From the NCBI GenBank assembly GCA_041398745.1, contig JAWKUB010000010.1, forward strand, positions 62,001-126,000: a stretch of 64,000 nucleotides of DNA, written 5' to 3'. Positions 35,675-44,526 of the stretch are shown in pieces (within the stretch, counting starts at the first letter, position 1; each line of letters starts with the position of its first letter). This DNA is from JACKHO01 sp041398745 (GTDB lineage Bacteria; Planctomycetota; Planctomycetia; Planctomycetales; Planctomycetaceae). The position numbers and the translations under genes are program-made. A model generated the notes under the pieces. That model ran no database searches. It saw nothing but the letters and a program-made list of their open reading frames with translations, and was not told the origin of the DNA.

Positions 35675-35802
35675 TGGGGGAGCCTCGACGTTTTTGGTGG
35701 GAAGCCAGTCAGGCGACCAGCTCATGTGGGGTGGGACGTCCTCGAGAGACGCGGTCAACAGCCGCTTGCAGCTGACGAAGTGCCATCTCGACGACACTTC
35801 GG

Positions 35803-35832
35803 ATTATATCGTCCAAAGTTGATGTTAGCCAA
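35803..35832 (-). promoter_or_regulatory. Candidate sigma-70 promoter of the adaptor gene
   Basis: On the minus strand TTGGCT (35832-35827) is followed after 18 bases by a perfect TATAAT (35808-35803). Transcription would begin near 35796, which argues against the GTG at 35797 as the translation start and for the ATG at 35674. Confidence 0.55.
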
Positions 35833-35921
35833 GGCTTCAAGCGACTTTAGGGTCCCTCAGCACCGGAATCACGTTCCGATTGAGACGATTCCACCCGCAC
35901 GTTGTAGCGATTTTCCCAATT

Positions 35922-38411
35922 TTAGAGCGCCGGAGCGGCATTGGCCGTCGTGTTTTGGGCAGTCTGCTTTGGAGTGTCGCCCTCAGCCACAGCCTCGCGA
36001 AGTTTCTCCAGAAGCATCGATTGAGTGTAGGCTCCGCTCAACAGAATGAGCGGTTTGTTGTTTGGCGGCACAATGACCGTAAGAGGGACACTCTCCTGTC
36101 CAAATTTGTTAAGCCACTTTCGAATTTCCGGGTCTTCCTTCGTGAAGTCGGCCACCATGAATTCCACGCCGTTATCCCGGAGAAATTTCTGCGTTTCACT
36201 GCGATTGATGGCAATGAGCTCGTTCGTTTTACAAATGCCACACCAGTCAGCAGTAAAGTCAATCAGGATAGGCTTCCCCTGCTGTCGCAACTCAATCATG
36301 CGGGCTTCTGAAAATGGGGTAGCCTTGTGCTCGGGCATAAAGCCCCAAGCGATGATCGGACCACACACAGCAAGTGTCAGAACGACGTTGCGGACCTTTG
36401 CGTTGAAGGTACTGTTGTGATCGATCAGGTTGTTGAGCATCCAAAGGGCGAGGCCAACACCCAGCAACACGACACAAACGCCAAGGATCTGTTCGTCGTC
36501 AATGGAGTCCATCAGAAAGATGACCGTTCCCAGCAGCACGAAGCCAGAAAACTGCTTGAACTTCACCATCCATTCCCCAGGCTTCGGAATAAGACTCACA
36601 ATCTTCGGGAAGAATCCAGCGAGGAGGTATGGGAAGGCCATTCCCATCCCCATCAAGCCAAACACCAGGAACGACATACTGGCGGGCTGGTCTTTCAAGA
36701 ACGCGAGGGGCGTCACCATGACTCCTGCAGTGCAGGGAGTTGCCAACAAGGTGGCAATAATTCCCGTCCAGAATGCTCCGCCCAGACCTTCTTGGTGGGA
36801 TGATGCAGAGGGCAAAATGCCCGAAATTGGCAGTTCGTAAACGCCGAGCAGACTCAATCCCATCGCGAAGACGACGAGAATCATTGTCAGGTTGAAATAC
36901 TTGTCCTGAAACAAATCTCCGAAGGCCATACTGGCGGCGACGGAGAGTCCGGCCAGGGCCATGAACACCGTGAGCACCCCAAAGGTGTAGAAGATGTTCA
37001 GCATGAGAATTCGCTGCCGACTCTCACCAGCTTGCTGCACGAAACTCAGAATTTTGATGGCCAGCACCGGCAACACGCACGGCATGACGTTAAGCAACAT
37101 CCCACCGAAGAACGCGACCAACAACACCCAGCGCAACTCCGAGCCAGCGGTCCCTGAAGAACGTTCAACCAGCAGATTGTCTCCCTCGCCATCAATTGAC
37201 CCTGGCGGTGTTCCTGACATCGAGGGAATTCCCGCCAGCAGAACGGCCAATGCCGTGTCTTCGCTCCGTTGCAACGTTCCCAATGAGAATGGAACGGTGA
37301 ACGGACGCATACAGGTGTCTTTGCATAGCTGATACCGAATGCTTCCCTGAATACCGATTGCGTCTACGTCGGTGACATCAAAGTCGTGGCTCCAGGTGAC
37401 GACATGCTCATGTGCCGACGATGTTCCGACATCCGTTTTGTGCAACTCAGGAGCGGGCGAAGATCTCCATTCACCAACGGCCTTGAGCCCGCTCAATTCA
37501 CCGAGCGTCAACGCCGTGGGAACTTCGATTTGATCTTCACCGGCTGGTTCGAGGGCATATGTTCGCCAGCCCTCATCCAACTGCATTTGGATATTGAGCG
37601 TGACCGTGGAAGCATCTGAGGCTTTACTTCCCTGCGCTCTTGTGTACCAGAAAATGAGCCGAATGGGGTCGGCGTCTTCGTCGCGCATTGGTGTCAACTG
37701 GTAACCCTGGGCAACGTCGAGGCCACCTTCCGCCGCGGGAGGTGGAACGTCTTCCGGCGGGGCAGGCATATCGCTCGGTGCGGGGACGTCCTCTGGACCA
37801 GCGAGGTCTGACGGACCTGCGACATCAACAATCGAGGGTGTATCCGCTGGCGGTGCTGTCTTTTCGCTTAGAGCGGGAAGGGAATCTCCGACTGTGGCTA
37901 CAAACGATTCCTTCTGCGGCAGGCAGGTGGCGTCGTTGCACATCAGGAAACTGATGACGCCCTCAAACTTCGCGGATTTCGCGTCAACTCCCTGTGGCAA
38001 TAGAAACCGGCGAGTGAACGTGACCGCCCCAGTGAACTTCTCAACTTCCTTGTCGAAGTTTTCATCGAAAGCGACTTTGGGAGGATGATCGGGAACGAAG
38101 CCATCTCCCAGTGGAGTCAGGCCTGCAGGTGCAGACACAGTAATCTTGGTGGGCTTGGCAAAGTCCGGGCTCTGCGAATACGTATTGGCACCCGGAGGGA
38201 CCGTGAGACGGACCTGCAATTGCACGACACCAGAGTCGTCTGTCTCGGAAAGCGCCGCCTGGACTTCAGCTTTCGCCTGCTCCTGCTGTCCGACTTTCTC
38301 GCCAATCAGGAAGTTAAAATCGTCCCCCAGCAGGGGAACAGCCGTCAATGCCACAAACAGGGCACTAACCACAGCAAGACGAACATCCGTGAGTGTCTGA
38401 TGCAGATTCAT
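35922..38411 (-). CDS. DsbD-like thiol:disulfide interchange protein
   Basis: An 829-residue protein. A signal peptide (VVSALFVALTAVPLLG) leads to two periplasmic DsbD-N-like beta domains separated by a Pro/Ala/Asp-rich linker (about 190-225). The first domain has CNDATCLPQ and the second CKDTCMRPF, each a candidate redox pair. Eight membrane segments (about 430-690) include GGMLLNVMPCVLPVLAIKIL and TPCTAGVMVTPLAFL, with the paired cysteines of DsbD. The C-terminal thioredoxin domain has ADWCGICK (Cys724, Cys727). DsbD moves electrons from cytoplasmic thioredoxin to periplasmic partners such as cytochrome c maturation factors. The duplicated N-terminal domain makes it longer than the E. coli protein. 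Confidence 0.92.
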   Translation of the reverse strand: MNLHQTLTDVRLAVVSALFVALTAVPLLGDDFNFLIGEKVGQQEQAKAEVQAALSETDDSGVVQLQVRLTVPPGANTYSQSPDFAKPTKITVSAPAGLTPLGDGFVPDHPPKVAFDENFDKEVEKFTGAVTFTRRFLLPQGVDAKSAKFEGVISFLMCNDATCLPQKESFVATVGDSLPALSEKTAPPADTPSIVDVAGPSDLAGPEDVPAPSDMPAPPEDVPPPAAEGGLDVAQGYQLTPMRDEDADPIRLIFWYTRAQGSKASDASTVTLNIQMQLDEGWRTYALEPAGEDQIEVPTALTLGELSGLKAVGEWRSSPAPELHKTDVGTSSAHEHVVTWSHDFDVTDVDAIGIQGSIRYQLCKDTCMRPFTVPFSLGTLQRSEDTALAVLLAGIPSMSGTPPGSIDGEGDNLLVERSSGTAGSELRWVLLVAFFGGMLLNVMPCVLPVLAIKILSFVQQAGESRQRILMLNIFYTFGVLTVFMALAGLSVAASMAFGDLFQDKYFNLTMILVVFAMGLSLLGVYELPISGILPSASSHQEGLGGAFWTGIIATLLATPCTAGVMVTPLAFLKDQPASMSFLVFGLMGMGMAFPYLLAGFFPKIVSLIPKPGEWMVKFKQFSGFVLLGTVIFLMDSIDDEQILGVCVVLLGVGLALWMLNNLIDHNSTFNAKVRNVVLTLAVCGPIIAWGFMPEHKATPFSEARMIELRQQGKPILIDFTADWCGICKTNELIAINRSETQKFLRDNGVEFMVADFTKEDPEIRKWLNKFGQESVPLTVIVPPNNKPLILLSGAYTQSMLLEKLREAVAEGDTPKQTAQNTTANAAPAL

Positions 38412-38547
38412 GGAACGCTATCAACAAATTTCAGTATTTCGACAAAAACAACTGGCCATGATCTACGGGCCAGCAGTGCCACGAATTCTACGTGAAGAAA
38501 GCGACTGCGGCTATACAAATCACCTTTCGACAGGTGGCTGAGTCATG

Positions 38548-38584
38548 AAAAAAAGGAGGGCACCGAACAACCGATGACCTCCTT
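38548..38584 (-). terminator. Intrinsic terminator of the TPR/HEAT lipoprotein gene
   Basis: On the minus strand AAGGAGG (38584-38578) pairs with CCTCCTT (38559-38553), with additional internal pairing CATCG/CGGTG, and is followed by TTTTTTT. It lies about 35 bp after the stop at 38620. Confidence 0.65.
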
Positions 38585-38619
38585 CCTTATCCAATGTCAC
38601 AGGCATTCTGTGCGGTCGT

Positions 38620-40371
38620 TTACAACTCAAGACAGGCCAGCGCCGTGTGAGCGGCTTCCTGGACGGCCTGACTGTCATTCAGAGCCACTTGCTGCAGAGC
38701 CTCGCGGGCTGATACAGCGTCGCGTCCGAGGCCACCCAGGCTCAAGGCAGCGGCGGCACGAACTTCGGCCGATTCATCTTCCAGGGCCTTCACCAGAGCA
38801 GCAACAACATCGGCGCGATGCGTCGTCGTTGTGGAGGTCAAAGCCACGGAGGCGAAGAGTCGTTCCTGGTCAGTTCCGTCTTTTGCAGCTCCCAACAGGA
38901 CATCGACCGACTCGGTGTCGTGAGGAGCGATGCGGACGAGGGCCTCGGCAGCATGCAAACTCGTAACCCCGCGACCGGCGTCACGCAGCGTGCTCAATTC
39001 AGGCACAGCTTCCATCGCCTCGGTGCCAATTCGGCCCAGCATGTAGCACGCCGTCTGGGCAACTTCGTCATCATGATGGAAGACGAGCTGCCGCAGTGTG
39101 CGAACTGAGTCCCAGGCGTCGTTCTTAATGTCACGCAATGCGGAAGCCGCGTGAGCACGGACGAGGGGATTTGAATCGGTCAACAAAACGCGTACAGCGA
39201 GTTCCGCAGTCGCAGCCTGGTCGCCGTATGTGGCAAGTTGGTTCAGTGCCGCGATTCGCACCTGGCTGTCGTCTGACGACAGATCTGCAACGAGTGGCTT
39301 CAACTCCGGCAGCAAATTCGGGCAGAGACGCTCATGCGACGTATGTGTCCAGTTCGCTGCATCTTCAACAATGGACATGGACGAAGCGGAGGCCAGGTCC
39401 CCACTATCAGATGCTGATGTCGCATCGTCCTCAAATTCGAAACCACTCTCTTCTTCAGCCAGCGCCAAGTCTTCTGAGGCACTCCTTACACTACCATGAT
39501 CTTCGAAGACATTGCTCCACCAGGCGTCTTCTTCGGTCGCCATTGCCACCGATTCAACTTCGCCTGCCTGGGCATTCTCGACGGGCTCTGCAGCCACTTC
39601 GGCAACCGGCTTGGCGTTTGTTTTTGCTCGTGTCCAGGCCAGGTTCGGCTGTGGCATTGACTCACCGGTCGAGGCCGCGAATGGCGAGTCCTGTAACTTC
39701 TCGGCCTCAGCCAGCACATCCTCGTAAGAGCGGCCAGACTCCACAATCAGAGGGAGTTCAGCCTCTTTCTCGACGACTGGCTCGTAGGGACGTGGTGGTG
39801 CAGGTGCAGGTTCGACGGACTCGGGAACTACTTCCATGCTGCGAGTTTCTGCCGGGAAAGGGCGAGTAACCGGCTCATTTTTCGCGATGGCGTGTTCCCA
39901 TGGGCCAGCAACGTCCTCAAAAGTCGGCGCTGGTGGGGCTCCAATGTTCGTCAGTGGTGCTTCCACGATGGACGGTGACACGTCCGCGAGTGTCGGTTCA
40001 GCAACACCGTGTTGCTGCGCCTCGAATTTGTCTCGCTTCTGACGCAGCATTGCCAGCAGTTCACTAGCATCAGCCTCCTGGGACACTGACGAGGGCTGTT
40101 GTGCGTCGCGTTGATTCTGTTGCACGAGAGCACTTAAACGCTCGCGAGCCTCAACGTTGTTTGGCTGCATGTGGGACAGTTGTCGATACAGTCGCTCGGC
40201 GGCACTGCTATTGCCCGAGGCTTCGTATTGCCTGGCAATTTGCATCATGCGCTGCGATGGATCGACATCACGTGCTGAATTGGAACCCATCATCCATGAT
40301 GGGCCAGCACACCCTGAAGCCAGCGCCAAAGGCGCGGCCACCCAAATTGCGTAACGCGTTAGTCGTCGCAT
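38620..40371 (-). CDS. Lipoprotein with TPR-like and HEAT repeats
   Basis: A 583-residue lipoprotein: signal MRRLTRYAIWVAAPLALASGC with Cys21 in a lipobox. A TPR-like pair (residues 40-80, QIARQYEASGNSSAAERLYR) is followed by an acidic Ala/Glu/Pro-rich stretch of about 260 residues and then at least five HEAT/PBS-lyase repeats (350-580; for example LVRAHAASALRDIKNDAWDS and EVRAAAALSLGGLGRDAVSA). It probably acts as a protein-binding scaffold at a membrane. Gene is monocistronic, with a terminator behind it. Confidence 0.85.
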   Translation of the reverse strand: MRRLTRYAIWVAAPLALASGCAGPSWMMGSNSARDVDPSQRMMQIARQYEASGNSSAAERLYRQLSHMQPNNVEARERLSALVQQNQRDAQQPSSVSQEADASELLAMLRQKRDKFEAQQHGVAEPTLADVSPSIVEAPLTNIGAPPAPTFEDVAGPWEHAIAKNEPVTRPFPAETRSMEVVPESVEPAPAPPRPYEPVVEKEAELPLIVESGRSYEDVLAEAEKLQDSPFAASTGESMPQPNLAWTRAKTNAKPVAEVAAEPVENAQAGEVESVAMATEEDAWWSNVFEDHGSVRSASEDLALAEEESGFEFEDDATSASDSGDLASASSMSIVEDAANWTHTSHERLCPNLLPELKPLVADLSSDDSQVRIAALNQLATYGDQAATAELAVRVLLTDSNPLVRAHAASALRDIKNDAWDSVRTLRQLVFHHDDEVAQTACYMLGRIGTEAMEAVPELSTLRDAGRGVTSLHAAEALVRIAPHDTESVDVLLGAAKDGTDQERLFASVALTSTTTTHRADVVAALVKALEDESAEVRAAAALSLGGLGRDAVSAREALQQVALNDSQAVQEAAHTALACLEL

Positions 40372-40604
40372 GGTCTCCCCCCAATTTGAGTCATTCCATC
40401 GCCACAGAATGACTCAGCGATTCCGGCATCCTTTGCCGAAGTGCGTTTCAATTGCACAGTTGGTATGGACGCAGAGTCCATTCCCTCTTCCGTGTTATCG
40501 TCAACGCGGTTACTCCGTCTGCAACGAATCAACCGGCTCCATGCATTTCACCAACGGTGTCGATTCTTCCCAATTCGCCTGGAATTGTTAGTGTGTTAGG
40601 AGTT

Positions 40605-40621
40605 ACGGTTTGGGAAACCGT
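40605..40621. promoter_or_regulatory. Perfect 7-bp hairpin upstream of the UAP1-like gene
   Basis: ACGGTTT-GGG-AAACCGT is a perfect inverted repeat about 48 bp before the gene start. It could be an operator or a leader hairpin. The rest of the 297-bp upstream gap shows nothing clear. Confidence 0.35.
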
Positions 40622-40668
40622 CCACGTAGCCAGAGAATTCGCGGGTAGGAATCGCGCGGAGAGCGATC

Positions 40669-42087
40669 ATGAACAAGCAAGAACTGCTGGAAAAGTTGGC
40701 CACACACGGTCAGGAACACCTGTTGGCATTCTGGGATGAGCTGTCACCAACCGAGCAGGAGCAGTTGATTCGGGAGATTCGGAGCATCGATTTCGCACTG
40801 GTCAGCGAATTGATTACGAGTCGGGCCGCGAAGCGGGATGCGGCTGAAGGTCGACCTGGTGAACGGGCAGAACCACCTCAGGAACTCGTCCGCCAAAGCC
40901 AGTTTCAGGACGAGGCGTTCGTCGAATCCGCCGCTGCCATTGGCAACGAATTACTGAAAGCCGGAAAGGTTGCCGCAATTCTCGTCGCCGGAGGGCAAGG
41001 TTCACGACTGGGATTCGATGCCCCCAAGGGTATGTTTCCGATTGGCCCAGTCAGCGAGCGGCCACTCTTTCAAATTCTTTGCGAGCAGGTTTTGGCCCGC
41101 AGTCGTCAGGCGGGATGTGCCATCCCGTACCTCATTATGACGAGTGCGGCCACGCACGAACCGACCGTCGAGTTCTTTCAGCAAAACAAGTTCTTCGGAC
41201 TGCCTGAGGAGGACGTCTTCTTTTTCCAGCAGGCCTCGCTCCCAGCAGTCGACGACAGTTCGCACCGCATTCTGCATGCCGAGAAAGGCCGGATTAACCT
41301 TAGCCCCGACGGGCATGGTGGAATTCTGCGCGCCATGAAGAATTCCGGACTCCTCGCCAAGATGAACGAGCGTGGCATCGAACACTTTTACTACCACCAG
41401 GTCGACAATCCCACTGCCATTGTGCTCGACCCCGTGTTCCTCGGGCTGCATGCTCAGCAGAACTCGGACATGTCGACGAAAGTTGTCGCCAAAGTCGCGC
41501 CAGAAGAAAAAATGGGAGTTGTGGCCACTCTCGATGGGAAAACGCAAATCATCGAGTACAGCGATTTATCCCCGGAGGAAGCTCATCGGAAAGATGACGA
41601 CGGCAACTACGTGTTCTGGGCCGGCAACACCGCCATCCACGCTTTCCGTACCGATTTCCTCATGCGTCTCACAGAAGGGAATTGCGGACTCCCCTTTCAC
41701 ACGGCACATAAGCCAGTCGGCTATTTGACGGCCGAAGGCGAGATCGTCGAGGCGGACCCAAAATCACCGAACGCCCACAAATTCGAACAATTCATTTTCG
41801 ACGCTCTGCCTGAGGCCAAAGTGGCTCTAGTCGTCGAAGCCGATCGCGCTCGGGAATTCAATCCGGTGAAGAACGCCGAAGGAGCCGACTCTCCCGAGAC
41901 GTGCCGTGCCGCCCTCAGACGAATTGCCGCTGAGTGGGTGACGGCAGCAGGATGCATTATGGGCCAAGAGGCAACTATCGAAATCAGCCCACTATTTGCT
42001 GCGAGCGCGGAGGAGTGTCAGCAGAAGTTTGAGGCGGGGACAGTCTTGCAGGGGGCCACCGTTTTCGAGGAGTTCCCTGACCCGTAA
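40669..42087 (+). CDS. UDP-sugar pyrophosphorylase, UAP1 type
   Basis: A 472-residue UDPGP-family nucleotidyltransferase. The nucleotide-binding signature ILVAGGQGSRLGFDAPKGM lies at 104-122; other conserved blocks are PYLIMTSAATHEPT, INLSPDGHGGILRAM and YHQVDNPTAIVLDPVFLG, and KVVAKVAPEEKMGVV. These fit the eukaryote-like UDP-N-acetylglucosamine pyrophosphorylase (UAP1/AGX) branch, which makes UDP-HexNAc from UTP and HexNAc-1-phosphate for wall or glycan synthesis; UDP-glucose or UDP-galactose activity is possible. It lies between the divergent TPR/HEAT lipoprotein gene and the broken lipoprotein gene. Confidence 0.9.
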   Translation: MNKQELLEKLATHGQEHLLAFWDELSPTEQEQLIREIRSIDFALVSELITSRAAKRDAAEGRPGERAEPPQELVRQSQFQDEAFVESAAAIGNELLKAGKVAAILVAGGQGSRLGFDAPKGMFPIGPVSERPLFQILCEQVLARSRQAGCAIPYLIMTSAATHEPTVEFFQQNKFFGLPEEDVFFFQQASLPAVDDSSHRILHAEKGRINLSPDGHGGILRAMKNSGLLAKMNERGIEHFYYHQVDNPTAIVLDPVFLGLHAQQNSDMSTKVVAKVAPEEKMGVVATLDGKTQIIEYSDLSPEEAHRKDDDGNYVFWAGNTAIHAFRTDFLMRLTEGNCGLPFHTAHKPVGYLTAEGEIVEADPKSPNAHKFEQFIFDALPEAKVALVVEADRAREFNPVKNAEGADSPETCRAALRRIAAEWVTAAGCIMGQEATIEISPLFAASAEECQQKFEAGTVLQGATVFEEFPDP

Positions 42088-42740
42088 TTCTAGGGCTCAC
42101 GTGCCCATCACTAATGCGAAATTTTGGGGAGGACATGCTCTGCATCAGCGGCAGAACCGTTGGACGATTTCCTAAGGCCAGTCTTCTCTGGCTTGAAAAA
42201 GTAGACGCAAGCGGGCGACGCGGAGCACGACCGAAGGTGCATAGGTGTTAAGGCCAGTATAGTAGTCAGCATCTTCATGCTTTGCCTGCTCTGCTTTCAG
42301 GCGGGCAGCGGCCTCAACGTACTCCGGGTGAGTGGACAGTGTTTCAGCAAAAGATGTCATTGCCTTTTCAAGGTCGGTTCGAATGTCTTCCCCTCGCCCG
42401 CTGGCCAGGTCAATCGCTTCCTGCCGCTTCACTGCAACCTCGACGAGGTGCCTTTCCTTTCGCCGCAGTTCCTGGATTTCTTCAATAGCAGAGAGTACCT
42501 GCTGTCGCCTTTCGTCTGCCGCTGGGTTGTCCTTTGCCATTTCCCGCTGAGCTTCAAGGAATTCGCGGTGAAGGTTGATGGCATCGACTTCACGTTTGAC
42601 AAGTCTCTCGTAATCAGCGCCAGCAGGCCCTTTTGACAGTACAGCGATCGCCAAGTTTTCCTGCGCTACTTCAAGTCCACTACGAATATCGGCTCCATTT
42701 GATTCTTTGTCAATCATGGCGGCAACCGAGCCAACCCGAG

Positions 42741-44193
42741 GGGTGCGTCCGATGGATGGTGGCAGTTTGTGATTTGGGGGTGTAGAGTGGTGTTGTTGGA
42801 CCGTTTTTGTTGAGTCAGGACGTCTCGGAGCCTCAAGGAGGGTGTGATGGACGTTCGGATTGTGGTGGAAGTGGATGGTCGAAAAGTCTCCGAAATCATC
42901 GAGTCGGTGGAAACGCTCGATGCCATGGCCCTCGAACTTCGGGTCGAGGAATTGAAAAAACGGGCCGGGCGGGCGGTGTTGGATTCGGGATTCACGCAAC
43001 TGGGGGAGGCCTTGGGCCGGCCGCACTGTTGCGGTCGGCCCATGCGAAACCGGGGGCGTCGCGTACGAACGGTGATGAGTCACTCGGGTGAAGTGACGTA
43101 TGAACGGACGCGGTATCGCTGTCGAGAGTGTCAGTGTTGGCAAACGCCAGCAGATGCGGTGGTCTGTTGTGGAACACATCGCATGACGCGATTGCTCGGA
43201 CGCAACGCCAGTCAACTGGCGAGCATCGACCCCTTCAATCACCTCGAACAACTCATGGCCGATCAACATGGCGTGCACCTTGGCCATGACACGTTGTGGC
43301 ACCTGGCCCTCGACGTGGGCGGAGCGCTGGAGAAGCTGCGGCTGGCGGAAGTCGAACTGCGTCTGGAGCATCCCTGGACGGCGGAAAATGCACCGCGACC
43401 ACCGGTGAGTCCGCAACGCATCTACATCAGCTGTGATGGCATTCTTTATGGCACCAATGAGGTGGAATCCCATGCGCAGCAGCCGGGAATGAACCAGCAA
43501 AAATGGCGGCAAATGCGTGTCGGCTGCGTCTTCTGGCAAGATGAACACGAGTGTTGGCACAAGCAAATGACCTGGGGCCAGGAAGACGATTATCTTTCGT
43601 TTGGCATGTCGCTCTACATCCTGGCTTGTCGCTGCGGATACCATCAGGCACAGGAGAAAATCTTCCTCAGTGATGGCGCCGACTGGTGCTGGTCAATTCA
43701 GCAGGAACACTTCTACGAAACCTCCGGTGTGCTCGATTGGTATCACGCCAGTCAGCATGTGTGGGAATGTGCGAAGGCTCTGTTTGGCGATGACTCGACA
43801 GCGGTTCAGGAGTGGGCTCAATTGCATCTCAGTGTCCTGTACGATGCAGGTGGCAGCGGTCTGCTGCAACGGCTCGAACAATGTCGATCCAGTCCCGATG
43901 ATTCACTCCCGCCAGCCATGCAGAAGTTGAGCAACTACATCCGCACACGCCTGGCGGAAACGGACTACCCGCGTTACCACTCGCGAGGGTGGACGATTGG
44001 GAGCGGCATGATTGAGTCTTCCGCGAAACAACTTGTGGGCCTCCGACTGAAAGGTCCCGGCATGCACTGGAGCCGCGCCGGCGCCACCGCCGTGACAGCC
44101 CTCCGCTGCGCCTACCTCAACGGCCACTGGCACCAAACCTGGCAAAACCTCACACTCACAGGATAAAACCGCCACCATCCATCGGACGCACCC
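42741..44193 (+). mobile_element. ISKra4-family insertion sequence (1453 bp)
   Basis: The ends are inverted repeats beginning GGGTGCGTCCGATGGATGG and continuing TGGCRGTTT, with one mismatch seen in about 28 bases. Both sides are flanked by CAACCCGAG (42732-42740 and 44194-44202), a 9-bp target duplication. One transposase gene fills the element. Perfect duplication and an intact transposase show a recent, probably active copy. Confidence 0.93.
42847..44166 (+). CDS. ISKra4-family transposase
   Basis: A 439-residue transposase; the ATG at 42847 has a strong AGGAGG 5 bases upstream (a GTG directly before it is also in frame). An N-terminal zinc-finger-like region has CCGRPM...CRECQCW...CC. The RNase H-like core has YISCDGILYGTNE (first Asp), IFLSDGADWCWSI (second Asp) and the C-terminal family block GWTIGSGMIESSAKQLVGLR (Glu), the likely DDE triad. 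It ends 27 bp before the right end of the element. Confidence 0.92.
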   Translation: MDVRIVVEVDGRKVSEIIESVETLDAMALELRVEELKKRAGRAVLDSGFTQLGEALGRPHCCGRPMRNRGRRVRTVMSHSGEVTYERTRYRCRECQCWQTPADAVVCCGTHRMTRLLGRNASQLASIDPFNHLEQLMADQHGVHLGHDTLWHLALDVGGALEKLRLAEVELRLEHPWTAENAPRPPVSPQRIYISCDGILYGTNEVESHAQQPGMNQQKWRQMRVGCVFWQDEHECWHKQMTWGQEDDYLSFGMSLYILACRCGYHQAQEKIFLSDGADWCWSIQQEHFYETSGVLDWYHASQHVWECAKALFGDDSTAVQEWAQLHLSVLYDAGGSGLLQRLEQCRSSPDDSLPPAMQKLSNYIRTRLAETDYPRYHSRGWTIGSGMIESSAKQLVGLRLKGPGMHWSRAGATAVTALRCAYLNGHWHQTWQNLTLTG

Positions 44194-44526
44194 CAACCCG
44201 AGCCGCCTGAAGTCCGAACTGAGACAATTCCAAGGGAGTCGGCGGGACGAATTCGTGAACGATGTCCGTTACTGCGGACGATTCTGTTGAGCCATCGACG
44301 GTTTGCTGAGAGGAATTCAGTTTGTCATCAATCAATTCCTCAGCTGTTTCGTCCCGCTGTACGGGATCAGTATCGTTCACCCCGGCGGAACAGCCGAGCA
44401 GTAAAAGCAGCAGGATCGATATTCTCATGAGATGCCTTGCCTTCTTGTCTTTGTTCTCAGGCTTCAAGCCGGTACTACTGCTCGCAGAGATTTCTCCCCG
44501 CAGGAGACCAATCATCGACTCCTCCC

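Larger units (their letters stand above)
42172..44428 (-). pseudogene. Lipoprotein gene disrupted by an ISKra4-family element
   Basis: The gene starts at the ATG at 44428 with a lipoprotein signal (MRISILLLLLLGCSAG) and reads to ...LQAARVG, where the insertion sequence begins. Removing 42741-44193 and one copy of the 9-bp duplication joins this in frame to GSVAAMIDKESNGADIRSG and on to the stop at 42172, giving 264 residues. The second half is charged and probably coiled coil. No family is recognised. As it stands the 5' fragment reads into the element, so the protein is probably lost; insertion looks recent because both halves lack other damage. The gene lies downstream of the HD hydrolase, and an upstream GTG (44530) would overlap that gene's stop by 4 bp. 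Confidence 0.85.
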
